DNA of 64,000 nt from Sulfuricurvum sp. Lineage in GTDB: Bacteria > Campylobacterota > Campylobacteria > Campylobacterales > Sulfurimonadaceae. Where the stretch lies: NCBI GenBank assembly GCA_030693335.1, contig JAUYAU010000007.1, forward strand, positions 1 through 64,000, in the 5' to 3' direction. The notes beneath the pieces are model-generated. The model made no database searches. It was given only the letters and a program-made list of their open reading frames with translations, and was not told where the DNA came from. The translations under genes were made by a program, and so were the position numbers. This document shows, in pieces, positions 32,258 to 43,102 of this stretch (the first letter of the stretch is position 1; each line of letters starts with the position of its first letter).

Positions 32258-34231
32258 TTGCCGATTTTTAAAGTCCATACCCCCTATCAACCTGCCGGTG
32301 ATCAGCCTGTCGCTATCGAGACACTTAGCAGTGCTATCAAGCATGGTGAGCGCTTTGTAGCACTGGAAGGAGTCACGGGTAGCGGTAAAACGTACACTAT
32401 GGCCAAGGTTATCGAAAGTGTTCAGCTGCCAACCATCATCATGACCCATAACAAAACGCTTGCGGCACAGCTGTACAGTGAGTTTAGAAGTTTCTTTCCA
32501 CAAAACCATGTTGAATATTTTGTATCGTATTATGATTATTACCAGCCTGAGGCGTACATTCCTCGTCAAGATCTCTTCATCGAAAAAGACAGCTCTGTTA
32601 ATGAAGAACTGGAGCGTTTGCGACTCTCTGCCTCGGCAAATCTTCTCAGCTATGATGATGTGATCGTCGTCGCTTCTGTCTCTGCTAACTACGGTTTGGG
32701 TGATCCTGAAGAGTATGAGAAGATGGTGCAGGTGATCGCAATAGGGGATGAGATCAATCAAAAACAGCTTCTTTTACGCCTCGTTGAGATGGGATATACC
32801 CGTAACGATGCTTATTTTGACGGCGGGAACATACGGGTCAATGGGGAAGTGATCGATATTTATCCTCCTTATTGGCAAGATCAGGCAATACGGGTTGAAT
32901 TTTACGGAGATGAAGTGGAGCGGATCATCTATTTTGAACCGCTGAGCAATACAGTGACTGAGAACCATGACACCGTTACCATCTATGCCACGAGTCAGTT
33001 TGCTGTGAGTCAAGACAAACTCTCCCGCGCTATCAAACGTATTGAAGATGAGCTGGGAGAAAGGCTCCAAGAGCTTGAAGCTCAAGGAAAAATAGTCGAA
33101 GCGCAAAGACTGCGTCAGCGGTGTGAATTTGATCTCGAAATGCTCCAAGCCACCGGAATGTGTAAGGGGATCGAAAACTACTCCCGCCTTTTGACCGACA
33201 AACTTCCAGGAGAGGCTCCATACACTCTGCTCGATTATTTTACCTTGCATCACGACAAGTTTCTCATCATCGTTGATGAATCGCATGTGAGTTTACCGCA
33301 GTTTCGCGGGATGTATGCGGCAGATCGCAGTCGTAAAGAAGTTTTAGTAGACTATGGTTTTCGTCTCCCAAGTGCGCTTGACAACCGCCCACTGATGATC
33401 GATGAATATCTGGCCAAGTCACCGCACTATCTCTTTGTCTCTGCAACCCCTGCCCTGCAAGAGCTGGAACTCAGTACCATCGTTGCCCATCAAATCATTC
33501 GCCCAACGGGACTGATCGATCCTCCCATCACCATCAAGTCTTCCACCAATCAAGTCGAAGATTTACACGATGAAATTATCAAAACGGTTGCATTGGGGGA
33601 TCGTGTCCTCGTAACAGTACTGACCAAAAAAATGGCGGAAGCACTCACCAAATACCTCGCAGACTTAGGGATAAAGGTGCAATACATGCACTCTGAAATT
33701 GATACCATTGAGCGTAATCAGATCATACGGGGACTGCGCATAGGAGACTTTGATGTCCTCATCGGGATTAATCTCCTGCGCGAAGGGCTTGATTTGCCAG
33801 AAGTGAGTCTTGTCGCCATTTTGGATGCGGACAAAGAAGGATTTTTGCGCTCCGAAACCTCACTGATCCAGACCATCGGACGCGGTGCGCGTAATTCCCG
33901 TGGCCGTGTCATACTCTATGCCAACAAAATAACCGGCTCAATGGAACGTGCCATCAAAAAGACAAATGACAGGCGTGCCATCCAAGAGGCCTATAACATC
34001 GAACATGGCATTACCCCTATAACGACAAAACGCTCTCTCGATGAAAACCTCAAACTCGAAGACGTGGGTGAACTTTACAACCGATCGAAAAAAGCGAAAA
34101 CACTCCCTGCTGCCGAACGTAAAAAACTGGTAGATGAGCTCACTGCCAAAATGAAAGAGGCTTCCAAGAAACTCGAATTTGAAGAAGCTGCACGCCTGCG
34201 TGATGAAATTGCAAAAATAAGGAAATTATAA
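32258..34231 (+). CDS. uvrB: Excinuclease ABC subunit B
   Basis: A 657-residue helicase-like subunit of nucleotide excision repair. Start TTG 32258. [15 protein letters not shown], Walker [13 protein letters not shown], the beta-hairpin [12 protein letters not shown], helicase motifs ([35 protein letters not shown]), and the C-terminal UVR motif ([17 protein letters not shown]) for UvrC binding are all present. Damage recognition after UvrA loading. Followed by a DedA gene after two bases. Confidence 0.97.
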   Translation: MPIFKVHTPYQPAGDQPVAIETLSSAIKHGERFVALEGVTGSGKTYTMAKVIESVQLPTIIMTHNKTLAAQLYSEFRSFFPQNHVEYFVSYYDYYQPEAYIPRQDLFIEKDSSVNEELERLRLSASANLLSYDDVIVVASVSANYGLGDPEEYEKMVQVIAIGDEINQKQLLLRLVEMGYTRNDAYFDGGNIRVNGEVIDIYPPYWQDQAIRVEFYGDEVERIIYFEPLSNTVTENHDTVTIYATSQFAVSQDKLSRAIKRIEDELGERLQELEAQGKIVEAQRLRQRCEFDLEMLQATGMCKGIENYSRLLTDKLPGEAPYTLLDYFTLHHDKFLIIVDESHVSLPQFRGMYAADRSRKEVLVDYGFRLPSALDNRPLMIDEYLAKSPHYLFVSATPALQELELSTIVAHQIIRPTGLIDPPITIKSSTNQVEDLHDEIIKTVALGDRVLVTVLTKKMAEALTKYLADLGIKVQYMHSEIDTIERNQIIRGLRIGDFDVLIGINLLREGLDLPEVSLVAILDADKEGFLRSETSLIQTIGRGARNSRGRVILYANKITGSMERAIKKTNDRRAIQEAYNIEHGITPITTKRSLDENLKLEDVGELYNRSKKAKTLPAAERKKLVDELTAKMKEASKKLEFEEAARLRDEIAKIRKL

Positions 34232-34233
34232 TT

Positions 34234-34794
34234 ATGGATGATATGCTCAGCAATCTCACGACTTACGGTTACTTGGTCGTTTTTTTATACTCATTAGGCG
34301 GAGGATTTCTCGCCTTGCTAGGTGCCGGAGTTTTGAGTTTTATGGGAAAAATGGACTTGGGGCTTTCTATGAGTATTGCCTTCATCGCTAATTTTATCGG
34401 AGACACTCTGCTGTTTTATATGTCTCGTTATCATAAAAGTGAGATGATGGAATATTTAAAAAAACACAAGCGCAAACTTGCCTTTTCCCATCTTCTCATG
34501 AAGCGCCACGGCTCGTGGATCATCATTATGAAAAAATTTATTTACGGTCTCAAAACACTCATCCCTCTTGCGATTGGGTTGAGTAAATACAGTTTTTGGA
34601 AGTTCAGTACCTATAATGCGCTGGGAGCACTCGTCTGGACGGTCGTTGTAGGAGGAGGAAGTTATCTTTTTGGAGGCGCACTGATCGAAGGCTATAAGAT
34701 GGTTGCTGATAAACCTTATCTTGCCCCGGTTATGCTTATTATCGTCGGGGGAAGTGTTTGGTTTTATCTTACGCAAGCAACCAAAAAACACTGA
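34234..34794 (+). CDS. DedA-family membrane protein
   Basis: A 186-residue protein with about four membrane segments. GGGFLALLGAGVLSFMGKMD, FIGDTLLFYMSRYHK and FIYGLKTLIPLAIGLSKYSF are DedA/VTT (SNARE-associated) patterns, with the basic residue before TLIP. DedA proteins take part in membrane lipid (undecaprenyl phosphate or phospholipid) flipping. Starts two bases after uvrB and ends near a strong hairpin terminator. Confidence 0.85.
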   Translation: MDDMLSNLTTYGYLVVFLYSLGGGFLALLGAGVLSFMGKMDLGLSMSIAFIANFIGDTLLFYMSRYHKSEMMEYLKKHKRKLAFSHLLMKRHGSWIIIMKKFIYGLKTLIPLAIGLSKYSFWKFSTYNALGALVWTVVVGGGSYLFGGALIEGYKMVADKPYLAPVMLIIVGGSVWFYLTQATKKH

Positions 34795-34817
34795 TATTTA
34801 GTTATTTTTATGAAGCA

Positions 34818-34848
34818 GAGGTTCCACAAAAAGAACCTCACTTTTTTT
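34818..34848. terminator. Bidirectional intrinsic terminator
   Basis: GAGGTTC (34818-34824), loop CACAAAAA, GAACCTC (34833-34839), then seven T at 34842-34848. It serves the DedA gene and, from the other strand, lies just after the convergent gene. Confidence 0.85.
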
Positions 34849-35272
34849 AGCCATTTATGAGATAGGTCAAGGTGAAAGCCAACCCTGACGCCCCCATAAA
34901 AATAGATCCGAATAAAAATGACGAGACAAGTTTGATAATCGGTTGATATGTCCATTTGACCAGCAAGATGATACCTGATCCAACAAGAGATGGTACAAAT
35001 GTATACAATGTTATCTCAAGCAGACCGAAGCCCTGGGGAAGATAGACAAAGTTTGCAATAAGAAGATCAAAAACAAACATAACTGCAAAATAAAAAGCCA
35101 GATAACGAACCGTTTTAAACTTTTCAAAACATTCCGATATGTTAGCATCTTCCGCGATCATACATTTCATATCAGAAAACTTTACATCCTTAAGCGACTT
35201 TTCTTCACAAAAGAAAAAAACCAAAAGAGCAAATACAAACCCTATACCTATCAAAACCAGAACTGTTCCCAT
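34847..35272 (-). CDS. Membrane protein of unknown function
   Basis: A 141-residue product with four hydrophobic segments (MGTVLVLIGIGFVFALLVFF, YLAFYFAVMFVFDLLIANF, GLLEITLYTFVPSLVGSGII, LVSSFLFGSIFMGASGLAFT) and a Cys-bearing cytoplasmic loop (KCMIAEDANISECFEKF). No family recognised. Monocistronic, convergent with the DedA gene. Confidence 0.6.
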   Translation of the reverse strand: MGTVLVLIGIGFVFALLVFFFCEEKSLKDVKFSDMKCMIAEDANISECFEKFKTVRYLAFYFAVMFVFDLLIANFVYLPQGFGLLEITLYTFVPSLVGSGIILLVKWTYQPIIKLVSSFLFGSIFMGASGLAFTLTYLING

Positions 35273-35480
35273 TTGAAATTCCTTGTAGAGTGATTTTATA
35301 ACGAATTATTATATCGTATTATTTAGAAATATGATTTATTCTTATATTGTTATTTTTAATAGAAAAAAATTAAAGGATCTGAAAGCTGACAAACCCAGAG
35401 AGAAGAATAGGGAGAAAATTAAGAGTATGATGCAAGGGCTTAATATTATGGACAAAAATACCACCGGTCATCTTGTCCCT

Positions 35481-37445
35481 TTAAAAGACCAATTGTTCAT
35501 CGGTTTTAGGTGCTTGCTCTTGCAGTGTATCAGGAGTTTTAGAGAGATCCGTAAAATTCTCAGTTGTATTTGAATCTCCTTGGCCTTCTGTATAAACACC
35601 TGCAGGTCGATCAAAAGAACGCTTCGTATTGGGATAAATACGCAATAAATCTTGGTAATAATAACGGAAAATAGGAGCGGCTGCCCGCCCTCCCGTTTCA
35701 CTTCGCCGCATTGGCGTATTGTTATCATGTCCCATCCACACTACTGTTTCTACTGTAGGTGAGTATCCTATAAACCATGCATCCACATTTTTATTGGTTG
35801 TCCCTGTTTTACCCGCGATTTCAAGCCCCGGAACACTTGCCCCCGTTCCTGTTCCGTATTGAACAACATCTTGCAAAATCGACGTCATAAGATAAATTTG
35901 TTCACGCGTATTGACTTGACGACGCTTATTTTCATAGCGAAATGTCTCTCCTTTAGGAGTAATAACCTGACGAATCAAAATTGGATTCGTCAACACACCC
36001 CCTGTTGCAAACATCGTATAATATTTTGCCAAATTAAAAGGAGATACTCCGATTGTTCCAAGTGCAATTGAGAGATCAGGAGGAAGATTTTCTACGATTC
36101 CATAACGATGCAGACCATCAACCACTTTTCCAAAACCCATATCACTCACCATATTGATCGTTGCCAAGTTACGAGAATGGGTCAGCGCATCACGGATCGT
36201 CACCATCCCTTTATACTCATTCTTATAGTTTTTAGGTTTCCATGTTTTTTCTTCGCCACCCTCACCTGCATAGGTATAAGTACGGGCAATATCAGGGACA
36301 AGCGATGCCGGAGACATTCCGCTATCAAGCGCTACTTGATACACAAACGGCTTAAAAGCAGAACCCGGTTGGCGCTTGGCTTGAGTTACACGGTTATAAG
36401 GACTCGTTGAATAATCATATCCTCCCACCATTGCCAAAATCTCACCCGTATTGGGATCCAAACTCATCAAGGCACCATTTAACTGTGATTGTATATTGGC
36501 ATCCAATTCTCCCGCTTCTTGTGCTCGGTCTATGATCTCATTACGTCCTGACTGAAGCGCCTTGTATCCAGCTTCCTGAAGCCGCATGTCAATAGTGGTG
36601 TAAATTTTATATCCACCGCTTCGGATATCCGGAAAGGCATCTCCAAGCTGACGCATAACTTCATCAATAACATACGGACCTGAGTTCTTACTCAATGTAT
36701 CATTGTAAACTTTTGGGCGCTCTTGTGTTGCACGATCATACGTTTCTTGATCAATCCATCCAAGATTTAACATTCGCTCAATAATACGATTAGCACGACC
36801 CAAACTCAACTCATAGTTTTTAGTAGGCGCATAAAAATTGGGTCCTTTTGGAAGAGCCACCAGCATTGCCATCTCTTTGAGTGTCAGCTCCTTAAGACTT
36901 TTTCTAAAATAGCCATCTGAAGCCGTTTTGATTCCATAATAACCATGCCCCAAATAGATTTCATTAAAATAACGCTCCAAAATCTGCTCTTTTGTCAGTT
37001 CCTGTTCGATACGTATCGCATACAAGACCTCTTTAAACTTTCTCGAAAATTTCTTTTCTCTCGTTAAAAGGGCATTTTTTACCAATTGCTGAGTAATCGT
37101 ACTCGCACCTTCTTTAAGCTTTCCGGCGCTGACATCTTTAATAATAGCACGCATAATCGCATCAGGATTTACGCCGCTGTGCTCAAAAAAGTCGGTATCC
37201 TCAATCGCGAGCAATGCCTCAATAAGACGAGGGGGAATGTTGTCTATGGATACATAGTAACGGTGTTCATTACTGAATAAGTTGGCAATCTTTTCGCCGT
37301 TTCGATCGTAAACTTCCGTCGTCAATCTCGGCTTATAGTTAATTAAACGCTGAGTTTCGTATTCAAAACTGTAAATAACGTATCCCAAGTACCCCAAAGG
37401 TATCATGATGACCAGACCCAGTGCGATCCATAAATTTTTATTCAT
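35481..37445 (-). CDS. pbpA: Class A penicillin-binding protein 1A
   Basis: A 654-residue bifunctional peptidoglycan synthase: N-terminal membrane anchor (about residues 5-27), GT51 transglycosylase (EDTDFFEHSGVNPDAIMRAI, GASTITQQLVKN) and transpeptidase with SxxK (QPGSAFKPF), SxN (HSRNLAT) and KTG (AGKTGTTN) motifs. It makes and cross-links glycan strands in the periplasm. Last gene of a six-gene overlapping operon that begins with alaS. An orphan short ORF on the opposite strand overlaps its end and is rejected. Confidence 0.95.
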   Translation of the reverse strand: MNKNLWIALGLVIMIPLGYLGYVIYSFEYETQRLINYKPRLTTEVYDRNGEKIANLFSNEHRYYVSIDNIPPRLIEALLAIEDTDFFEHSGVNPDAIMRAIIKDVSAGKLKEGASTITQQLVKNALLTREKKFSRKFKEVLYAIRIEQELTKEQILERYFNEIYLGHGYYGIKTASDGYFRKSLKELTLKEMAMLVALPKGPNFYAPTKNYELSLGRANRIIERMLNLGWIDQETYDRATQERPKVYNDTLSKNSGPYVIDEVMRQLGDAFPDIRSGGYKIYTTIDMRLQEAGYKALQSGRNEIIDRAQEAGELDANIQSQLNGALMSLDPNTGEILAMVGGYDYSTSPYNRVTQAKRQPGSAFKPFVYQVALDSGMSPASLVPDIARTYTYAGEGGEEKTWKPKNYKNEYKGMVTIRDALTHSRNLATINMVSDMGFGKVVDGLHRYGIVENLPPDLSIALGTIGVSPFNLAKYYTMFATGGVLTNPILIRQVITPKGETFRYENKRRQVNTREQIYLMTSILQDVVQYGTGTGASVPGLEIAGKTGTTNKNVDAWFIGYSPTVETVVWMGHDNNTPMRRSETGGRAAAPIFRYYYQDLLRIYPNTKRSFDRPAGVYTEGQGDSNTTENFTDLSKTPDTLQEQAPKTDEQLVF

Positions 37446-38140
37446 TTTCTGTATTCCCGGTTTTTAAAATCAGCTTCTATTAATTGAGATGTATACGGCA
37501 TTTTTGGATTTTCTAAGACTTTCTTCAACTTTCCACTCTCAATAATTTTTCCCTTTTGCAAAACACATATGTCCTCGCATAAAGCTGCTGCAACACCCAT
37601 ATCGTGGGTTACAAAGAGGAGTGAGAACCCTAATATCTCTTGCAAAGAGAGGAGCTGTTCAATCATCACTATTCGAGAATCCCCGTCCAACGCAGTTGTC
37701 GGTTCATCCAATAGCAGCAGTTTAGGATTGGATCCAAGCGCCATTGCCACAACTACCCGCTGCAATTGTCCCCCTGAAAGTTCGTTAGGATACCGTTCTA
37801 ACAAAGCAATATCGAGTCCCAACAAAGAGAACAACTCTGCTGAGCGTTCGTTTGCTAAAAACATCTGATCTTTAATCCTCGTTAGAGGGGAGAGTGCCGT
37901 AAAAGGATTCTGAGGGACAAGCGCCACATTTTTACCTCTGCTCCACTCAAAAGATGAGCGCTCTTGTAAAGATACCTTCAAAGCAGTGTCACACAATCCT
38001 AAAAGAGCTTTGAGAATCAGCGATTTTCCGCTTCCACTCTCACCTACGAGAGCAAGCGAACGCCCGATCTCGAAACTGCAATCAACCAGTACCGACTCTC
38101 CATAAGCAACACTCAACCGATCTATATAGATACTATTCAT
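37442..38140 (-). CDS. ABC transporter ATP-binding protein, oligopeptide/nickel type, no linked permease
   Basis: A 232-residue ATPase with Walker A GESGSGKSLILKALL, Q-loop VPQNPFTALSPL, signature LSGGQLQRVVVAMAL and Walker B LLLLDEPTTALD. The PQNPFTALSPLTRI pattern is like the DppD/OppD/NikD group. No permease or binding protein genes are next to it; it sits in the alaS-bioF-maf-PBP operon. Four bases overlap with both neighbours' ends. Transported substrate unknown. Confidence 0.9.
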   Translation of the reverse strand: MNSIYIDRLSVAYGESVLVDCSFEIGRSLALVGESGSGKSLILKALLGLCDTALKVSLQERSSFEWSRGKNVALVPQNPFTALSPLTRIKDQMFLANERSAELFSLLGLDIALLERYPNELSGGQLQRVVVAMALGSNPKLLLLDEPTTALDGDSRIVMIEQLLSLQEILGFSLLFVTHDMGVAAALCEDICVLQKGKIIESGKLKKVLENPKMPYTSQLIEADFKNREYRK

Positions 38141-39251
38141 CGTGTGATTTTACCCTAATGTGACTAAAACGTTCACACACACGTATCAAAGTCTCTTCTG
38201 GGATATCAAGCCGTGCGATAAGACGTATAATTGCACGATTCACAGTTGGCTGACGGATGGCACCTACCAATACTCCAAGCTCCTCTTTTAACGATTTTTG
38301 CAACTCCATTACACGCGTATTGTTTCCGATTACGATAGGGACAATCAAGCCGTCAATATCGAATCTAAGTATCTCTTTTACAATACGCTGACGTGCTGCA
38401 ATGGCTTCTTTTAAACTTTCTACATTATCTCGAATATAATTAAGAGCATGCTGCGCCAATGCCGTATCATACAAAGAAGGAGCTGTTGCGTAGATCACAT
38501 TTTTAGCACGATTGATAAGATAGTCACTGATGTGTTGTGACGAGAGTACATACGCCCCAAAGCTTCCGTAGGCTTTGCCCAGAGTCCCCATTTTGATCAT
38601 ATTGGCTGTTGGTTTGATATCATAAAAATCGAGAATACCCATCAGATTTTTTCCAATCACGCCGCTGCTATGCGCTTCATCCAAAATGATCAGGACATCA
38701 TAACGTTCACATACCTCTAAAATCTCTCGTGCGAGCTTGTCCCCGCCCATCGAATAAATCCCTTCAACAGCTACGATAATCCGCTTTTCAGTCGCTTTTT
38801 GAAGAGCTTGCTCTAATGCTACTGCGTCATTGTGCGCGAAAAATTCCACTTTCGCATCGCACATACGCGTCGCCATCACCCCGCTGGCATGATAGGACTC
38901 ATCCATTAAAAGCAAATCCCCTTTTCTGGCAAGAGACTCTATCATCCCTATATTGGCATTAAATCCGCTCCCCATAACGATACTCGCTTCAAACCCGTTT
39001 GCTTTGCATAACGCCTCTTCAAAGTCACGATGGATAGGATGATAACCATTGACCAGCATGGACGATTTAGGGGCATGAAATGAAAAAGAGTTGAGTGTTT
39101 CACATGTTTTAACATGCAGTTTTTTGAGATGGGCTAAGCCCAAATAATCATTGGAAGCACCATCCAGCAAGGCTTCATTAACCAGAGTACGCTCTCTGTA
39201 CCGCCCTGATCGTTTTAGCGCTTTGAGTTCATTTTCATATGGATTGTTCAT
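38133..39251 (-). CDS. bioF: 8-amino-7-oxononanoate synthase (BioF/KBL-type)
   Basis: A 372-residue alpha-oxoamine synthase (PLP, fold type I): VMGSGFNANIGMIESLARKG, DESYHASGV, EGIYSMGGD, ILDEAHSSGVIG and the Schiff-base Lys in MGTLGKAYGSFGAY. BioF joins pimeloyl-ACP and Ala in biotin synthesis; 2-amino-3-ketobutyrate ligase is an alternative. bioA is at 22960. It overlaps maf by four bases and the ABC gene by eight. Confidence 0.85.
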   Translation of the reverse strand: MNNPYENELKALKRSGRYRERTLVNEALLDGASNDYLGLAHLKKLHVKTCETLNSFSFHAPKSSMLVNGYHPIHRDFEEALCKANGFEASIVMGSGFNANIGMIESLARKGDLLLMDESYHASGVMATRMCDAKVEFFAHNDAVALEQALQKATEKRIIVAVEGIYSMGGDKLAREILEVCERYDVLIILDEAHSSGVIGKNLMGILDFYDIKPTANMIKMGTLGKAYGSFGAYVLSSQHISDYLINRAKNVIYATAPSLYDTALAQHALNYIRDNVESLKEAIAARQRIVKEILRFDIDGLIVPIVIGNNTRVMELQKSLKEELGVLVGAIRQPTVNRAIIRLIARLDIPEETLIRVCERFSHIRVKSHDE

Positions 39252-39796
39252 GTTAAAAACGGCTTTAATACTTCAATTGAAAGCCCCATAGCCGTACTTT
39301 CAAACCCTCGGACTTCCCGTATGTACGATTTACAAAATCCCTCCACCATACACGCACCCGCTTTCCCCTGCCATTCATTACTTTGGATATAGGCTTCCAG
39401 TGCCTCCGGATCGAATGGATTAAAAAAATAGCGGGTTGAAGAGATATCGAGAAGTTCAAGTCGGGGTGTTTTATAAATCATACAGGTGATGATGGAGACT
39501 TCACTGCCGCTTTGTGTTGCCAAGATAGCTCGTGCATCGTTCTCATCTTTGGCTTTACGCAAGATTCTTCCTTGTGCCGTAACAACGGTGTCGGCTACGA
39601 GCAAAGGATAATCGCTACAACCGAATTTTTCCAAATTTACGCGGTATTTTCCCAATGTAGCTTGATACACAAAGTTTTTGGGAGTAGAAGCAATAATGGA
39701 ATCTTCATCAAAATCGACAGATTCTTGGAAAAAGGGGATACCCGCCGCACTCAAAATCTGCGCACGGGTAATGGAAGAAGAGCAAAGTCGTAGCAT
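39248..39796 (-). CDS. maf: Maf-like nucleotide pyrophosphatase
   Basis: A 182-residue Maf/HAM1-fold protein. LCSSSITRAQILSAAGIPF at the start replaces the usual LASASPRR with LCSSSITR, a variant common in Campylobacterota. Further motifs: VADTVVTAQGRILRKAKD and EWQGKAGACMVEG. Maf hydrolyses modified or canonical nucleoside triphosphates (dTTP/UTP/m7GTP). Overlaps its neighbours by one and four bases within the operon. Confidence 0.85.
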   Translation of the reverse strand: MLRLCSSSITRAQILSAAGIPFFQESVDFDEDSIIASTPKNFVYQATLGKYRVNLEKFGCSDYPLLVADTVVTAQGRILRKAKDENDARAILATQSGSEVSIITCMIYKTPRLELLDISSTRYFFNPFDPEALEAYIQSNEWQGKAGACMVEGFCKSYIREVRGFESTAMGLSIEVLKPFLT

Positions 39797-40332
39797 TAAT
39801 ATGCGTTACGTAAAACTACACCCATAAAAATAGCGATAACACCCAATGCAATATTCACGGGAACCATGTATTGCGCGATCGGAGTTAGCATCTCTTTGGC
39901 ACGCGCCAAATTATCCGCTGCCAATGCTTTGGCTGCCTGTGAGCGTCGGTACATCATCGCACCCAAATTGATTACCATAACGATCCAGATCGCCTCTTTG
40001 ATATGCACAGTCTGATACAAACTCATCGCATAATCATCGATAATATTACCGTTTACATCCACTGCAGCTTCACGAAAACCAAGCCCCACTGCCATCAAAA
40101 TAGCCGTGATGATCAACACTGTTGCAGCAGGCCAGGCGATGTTAAACAAACGACCAAGAGCATGCGCTGCGCGTTGCATTCGCAACTTTGGATCTTCAAT
40201 CATACTGCATGACGCATGTGCGGCATAACGCATCGTGATCATTCCACCTACCCATAAAACGGCACTGATAATGTGTAAAAAGATAATCGTGGTGCGATAA
40301 TCTGCAAATGTTTGTACTAAAAAAGCTTTCAT
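39796..40332 (-). CDS. CopD-like membrane protein
   Basis: A 178-residue protein with four membrane segments. [20 protein letters not shown] with the buried His, [19 protein letters not shown], and [20 protein letters not shown] resemble CopD/DUF4149-type cytochrome-b-like proteins with His residues inside helices. It overlaps alaS by four bases. Function is unknown; a haem or copper role is inference. Confidence 0.6.
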   Translation of the reverse strand: MKAFLVQTFADYRTTIIFLHIISAVLWVGGMITMRYAAHASCSMIEDPKLRMQRAAHALGRLFNIAWPAATVLIITAILMAVGLGFREAAVDVNGNIIDDYAMSLYQTVHIKEAIWIVMVINLGAMMYRRSQAAKALAADNLARAKEMLTPIAQYMVPVNIALGVIAIFMGVVLRNAY

Positions 40333-42881
40333 GCTAATTCCTTTGTTATGTAGGCTATTGCGGCCTCTTTGGCTTCACCTATTTTACTAGGATCTTTTCC
40401 GCCTGCTTGCGCAAAATCAGGACGTCCGCCCCCACCGCCGCCTAATATCGGGGCGATTGTCTTGATCCAATCCCCTGCTTTTGCATTTGCATTTTTGACA
40501 CCGCTTGCGAGTAACACTTTATCGTCTTTGACTTGGAATAACATTACGGCAACCGACTCATGCTCGTTCTTAAGTTCATCGATACGTTCCTTAATATCAC
40601 CCGCACCCAACTGAGCTACGACAACCGCAGTTGAGCCCATCATCGTAAGACTTAACTCTTCTTTGGATGCTGATGCCAGAGTGCTCATCTCATGTTTGAG
40701 TGTCTTCACTTGTTCTTTGAGACGCTCTACCCCTGCAAGGACGTCACGGTTTTTTACCGAACTCTCTACTTCTTCGAGGAGATGACGCTGAGATTTGAAC
40801 ACATTGTACGCGGCATTTCCGCATACTGCTTCGATACGGCGCACCCCTGCACTCACACCGCTTTCTTTGGTGATGATAAACGTACCGATTACCGCTGTGT
40901 TCTCTACGTGCGTACCTCCGCAAAACTCTACGGATGCACCGCCAAAATCAACAACACGTACGCGATCGCCGTATTTTTCACCAAACTGCGCTTTGGCACC
41001 GCTCTTTTTAGCTTCATCGATGCTCATCTCTTTGGTCAATCCGGTAAGCGCATGGAAAATATGCTGATTCACACGCTCTTCAACGAGGGCAATTTCTTCG
41101 TGGCTCATCGCTTTTGGATGAGAGAAGTCAAAGCGCAAGCGATTGTGCTCGACTAAAGAACCTGCTTGGGAAATATGTTCACCTAGCAATTCATACAAGG
41201 CCGCGTGTAATAAATGCGTAGCAGAGTGATGTTTCGCGATCTCATTGCGTGATAGATCCACAATCGCCTCTACCGTTTCCCCTACGCTAATCGTTGTCGT
41301 TGTTTCAATATGAGAAAGATTGAGTCCGTGAAACTTTTGCGTATCCAAGACGGTTGCTTTGTCACCCAAGGTACCTTTATCGCCCGCTTGTCCCCCGCTT
41401 AGTGCGTAAAAAGGGGTCTCTTCCAGAAGTACCCATCCTTTTTGGCAGGCATGCAGAGATTCGACACGCTGGAAACTTTCACTTAACAATGCTTGTATTT
41501 TAACCGGTGCTTTGGTGTAGGCGTAACCGATAAAAGCATTAATGCCAAAGGTTTCGAGAAGCGCTTTAAAGTCTCCCTCAACTGCCGCATCTCCCGAACC
41601 TTTCCATGCCGCTTTTGCACGGGTTCGCTGTTCCTTCATAAGTGATTCAAAGGTATCAGTATCCAATCCTAAGTTTTTCTCACGCAACATATCTTCCGTT
41701 AGATCAAGCGGAAATCCGAAGGTATCATAAAGTTTAAACGCTACTTCACCGCTAAAGGTTGCTTTAGTATTTTTGAGCTCTTCGTTAAACAGTTCAATCC
41801 CTGATGCAATGGTTTTGAAAAAACGCTCTTCTTCCAGCATAATCTGCTCTTTGAGAACCGAAAGTTTTTCCACGATATACGGGTATTGTTTCCCCATCAG
41901 TTCTGCTACGGTATCCGCTATTTCAAACATAAACGGTTTGGTAAATCCGAGCAAGTATCCATGACGCACCGCACGGCGCAAGATACGGCGAAGAACGTAT
42001 CCACGCCCTTCGTTTGAAAAGTTTGTCCCCTGCGCTAGCAAAAAAGTTACAGTGCGGATGTGATCGGCGATAACGCGATACGATGCACCGCTGACATAAT
42101 CATACGGCTTGCCGATCAGGGCTTCAACTTTACGAATAATCGGCATGAAAAGGCTTGAGTCATAGTTACTACGAACCCCTTCCAGAACCGCAACCGCACG
42201 TTCCAATCCCATACCCGTATCGATAGAAGGCTTTGGCAATGGTTTAAGTTCCCCTTTTGCATTGCGCTCATACTGCATAAACACAAGATTCCAGATTTCC
42301 AAGAAACGATCCCCATCGCCTCCCATATAATCCTCAGGTCCGTTAAAATGTTCCGCACCCTGATCCACAAAAATCTCTGAACACGGTCCACATGGACCTG
42401 TATCGCCCATTTGCCAAAAGTTATCTTTGTCACCCAAACGCATAATACGATCAGCCGAAATGTGTTTTTTCCACATCTCTTCAGCTTCATCATCGCTCTC
42501 ATGAACCGTTACCCAAAGCTTCTCTACCGGCAATTTCATCACTTCAGTGATAAATTCCCATGCGTAGGCAATCGCTTCTTCTTTAAAGTAGTCCCCAAAA
42601 CTGAAATTTCCCAACATCTCGAAAAATGTATGGTGACGTGCGGTATGACCGACGTTTTCCAAATCATTATGTTTTCCGCCTGCACGTAAACACGTTTGGG
42701 AGCTCGTTGCTCTTGGGTTGGCAGGGGCAGGAATCTCTCCCGTAAAAATCGACTTAAACGGAACCATACCGGCATTCGTAAAAAGCAGTGTCGCATCATC
42801 AGGAACAAGCGGGGAACTTGCTACTCGATCGTGTTGTTTTGATTCAAAAAAGGCTAAAAAAGCTTCGCGGACATCCATCAT
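40329..42881 (-). CDS. alaS: Alanyl-tRNA synthetase
   Basis: An 850-residue class II synthetase charging tRNA-Ala. N-terminal [20 protein letters not shown], catalytic-domain motifs ([31 protein letters not shown]), editing-domain zinc site [11 protein letters not shown] and [12 protein letters not shown], and a C-terminal DHHA1-like domain ending with the Gly-rich [15 protein letters not shown]. First gene of the overlapping operon running down to the PBP gene. Its upstream region is a hairpin-rich gap. A second start ATG lies three bases later. Confidence 0.97.
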   Translation of the reverse strand: MMDVREAFLAFFESKQHDRVASSPLVPDDATLLFTNAGMVPFKSIFTGEIPAPANPRATSSQTCLRAGGKHNDLENVGHTARHHTFFEMLGNFSFGDYFKEEAIAYAWEFITEVMKLPVEKLWVTVHESDDEAEEMWKKHISADRIMRLGDKDNFWQMGDTGPCGPCSEIFVDQGAEHFNGPEDYMGGDGDRFLEIWNLVFMQYERNAKGELKPLPKPSIDTGMGLERAVAVLEGVRSNYDSSLFMPIIRKVEALIGKPYDYVSGASYRVIADHIRTVTFLLAQGTNFSNEGRGYVLRRILRRAVRHGYLLGFTKPFMFEIADTVAELMGKQYPYIVEKLSVLKEQIMLEEERFFKTIASGIELFNEELKNTKATFSGEVAFKLYDTFGFPLDLTEDMLREKNLGLDTDTFESLMKEQRTRAKAAWKGSGDAAVEGDFKALLETFGINAFIGYAYTKAPVKIQALLSESFQRVESLHACQKGWVLLEETPFYALSGGQAGDKGTLGDKATVLDTQKFHGLNLSHIETTTTISVGETVEAIVDLSRNEIAKHHSATHLLHAALYELLGEHISQAGSLVEHNRLRFDFSHPKAMSHEEIALVEERVNQHIFHALTGLTKEMSIDEAKKSGAKAQFGEKYGDRVRVVDFGGASVEFCGGTHVENTAVIGTFIITKESGVSAGVRRIEAVCGNAAYNVFKSQRHLLEEVESSVKNRDVLAGVERLKEQVKTLKHEMSTLASASKEELSLTMMGSTAVVVAQLGAGDIKERIDELKNEHESVAVMLFQVKDDKVLLASGVKNANAKAGDWIKTIAPILGGGGGGRPDFAQAGGKDPSKIGEAKEAAIAYITKELA

Positions 42882-43102
42882 GGGTTACTCTCATTTGGGT
42901 AAAATTGTCGCGATTATAGCGAAGAAGGGTTTAAAAGATAGTTTTACTTTTCTTTTTCATAAGAAAAGTAACAAAATAAGGGAACCGCTTTTGCAAAGCA
43001 AAATATTTCTGCGAAAAGAAAATCGCCTCCGCAACAAATCGCTATCGGTACGCTTTCGCACTACTGCGAGCGACCTTGCTCTTCGTGTGTTACGGTGGCT
43101 AC
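42882..43102. repeat. Hairpin-rich gap between leuA and alaS
   Basis: No gene supported. It holds three dyads: ACTTTTCTT/AAGAAAAGT (42944-42971, 11-bp stem), TTTTGC/GCAAAA (42989-43003), and TCGCA/TGCGA within CGC...GCG (43051-43072). Part of it becomes the alaS leader or the end of leuA mRNA. Nature unknown. Confidence 0.45.

Noticed and set aside
35331-35573. 80-residue plus-strand ORF before the PBP gene end
   Set aside because: Its last 93 bases lie antisense to the PBP coding region, no ribosome-binding site or family is seen, and the 208-base gap is AT-rich. A remnant gene cannot be excluded.
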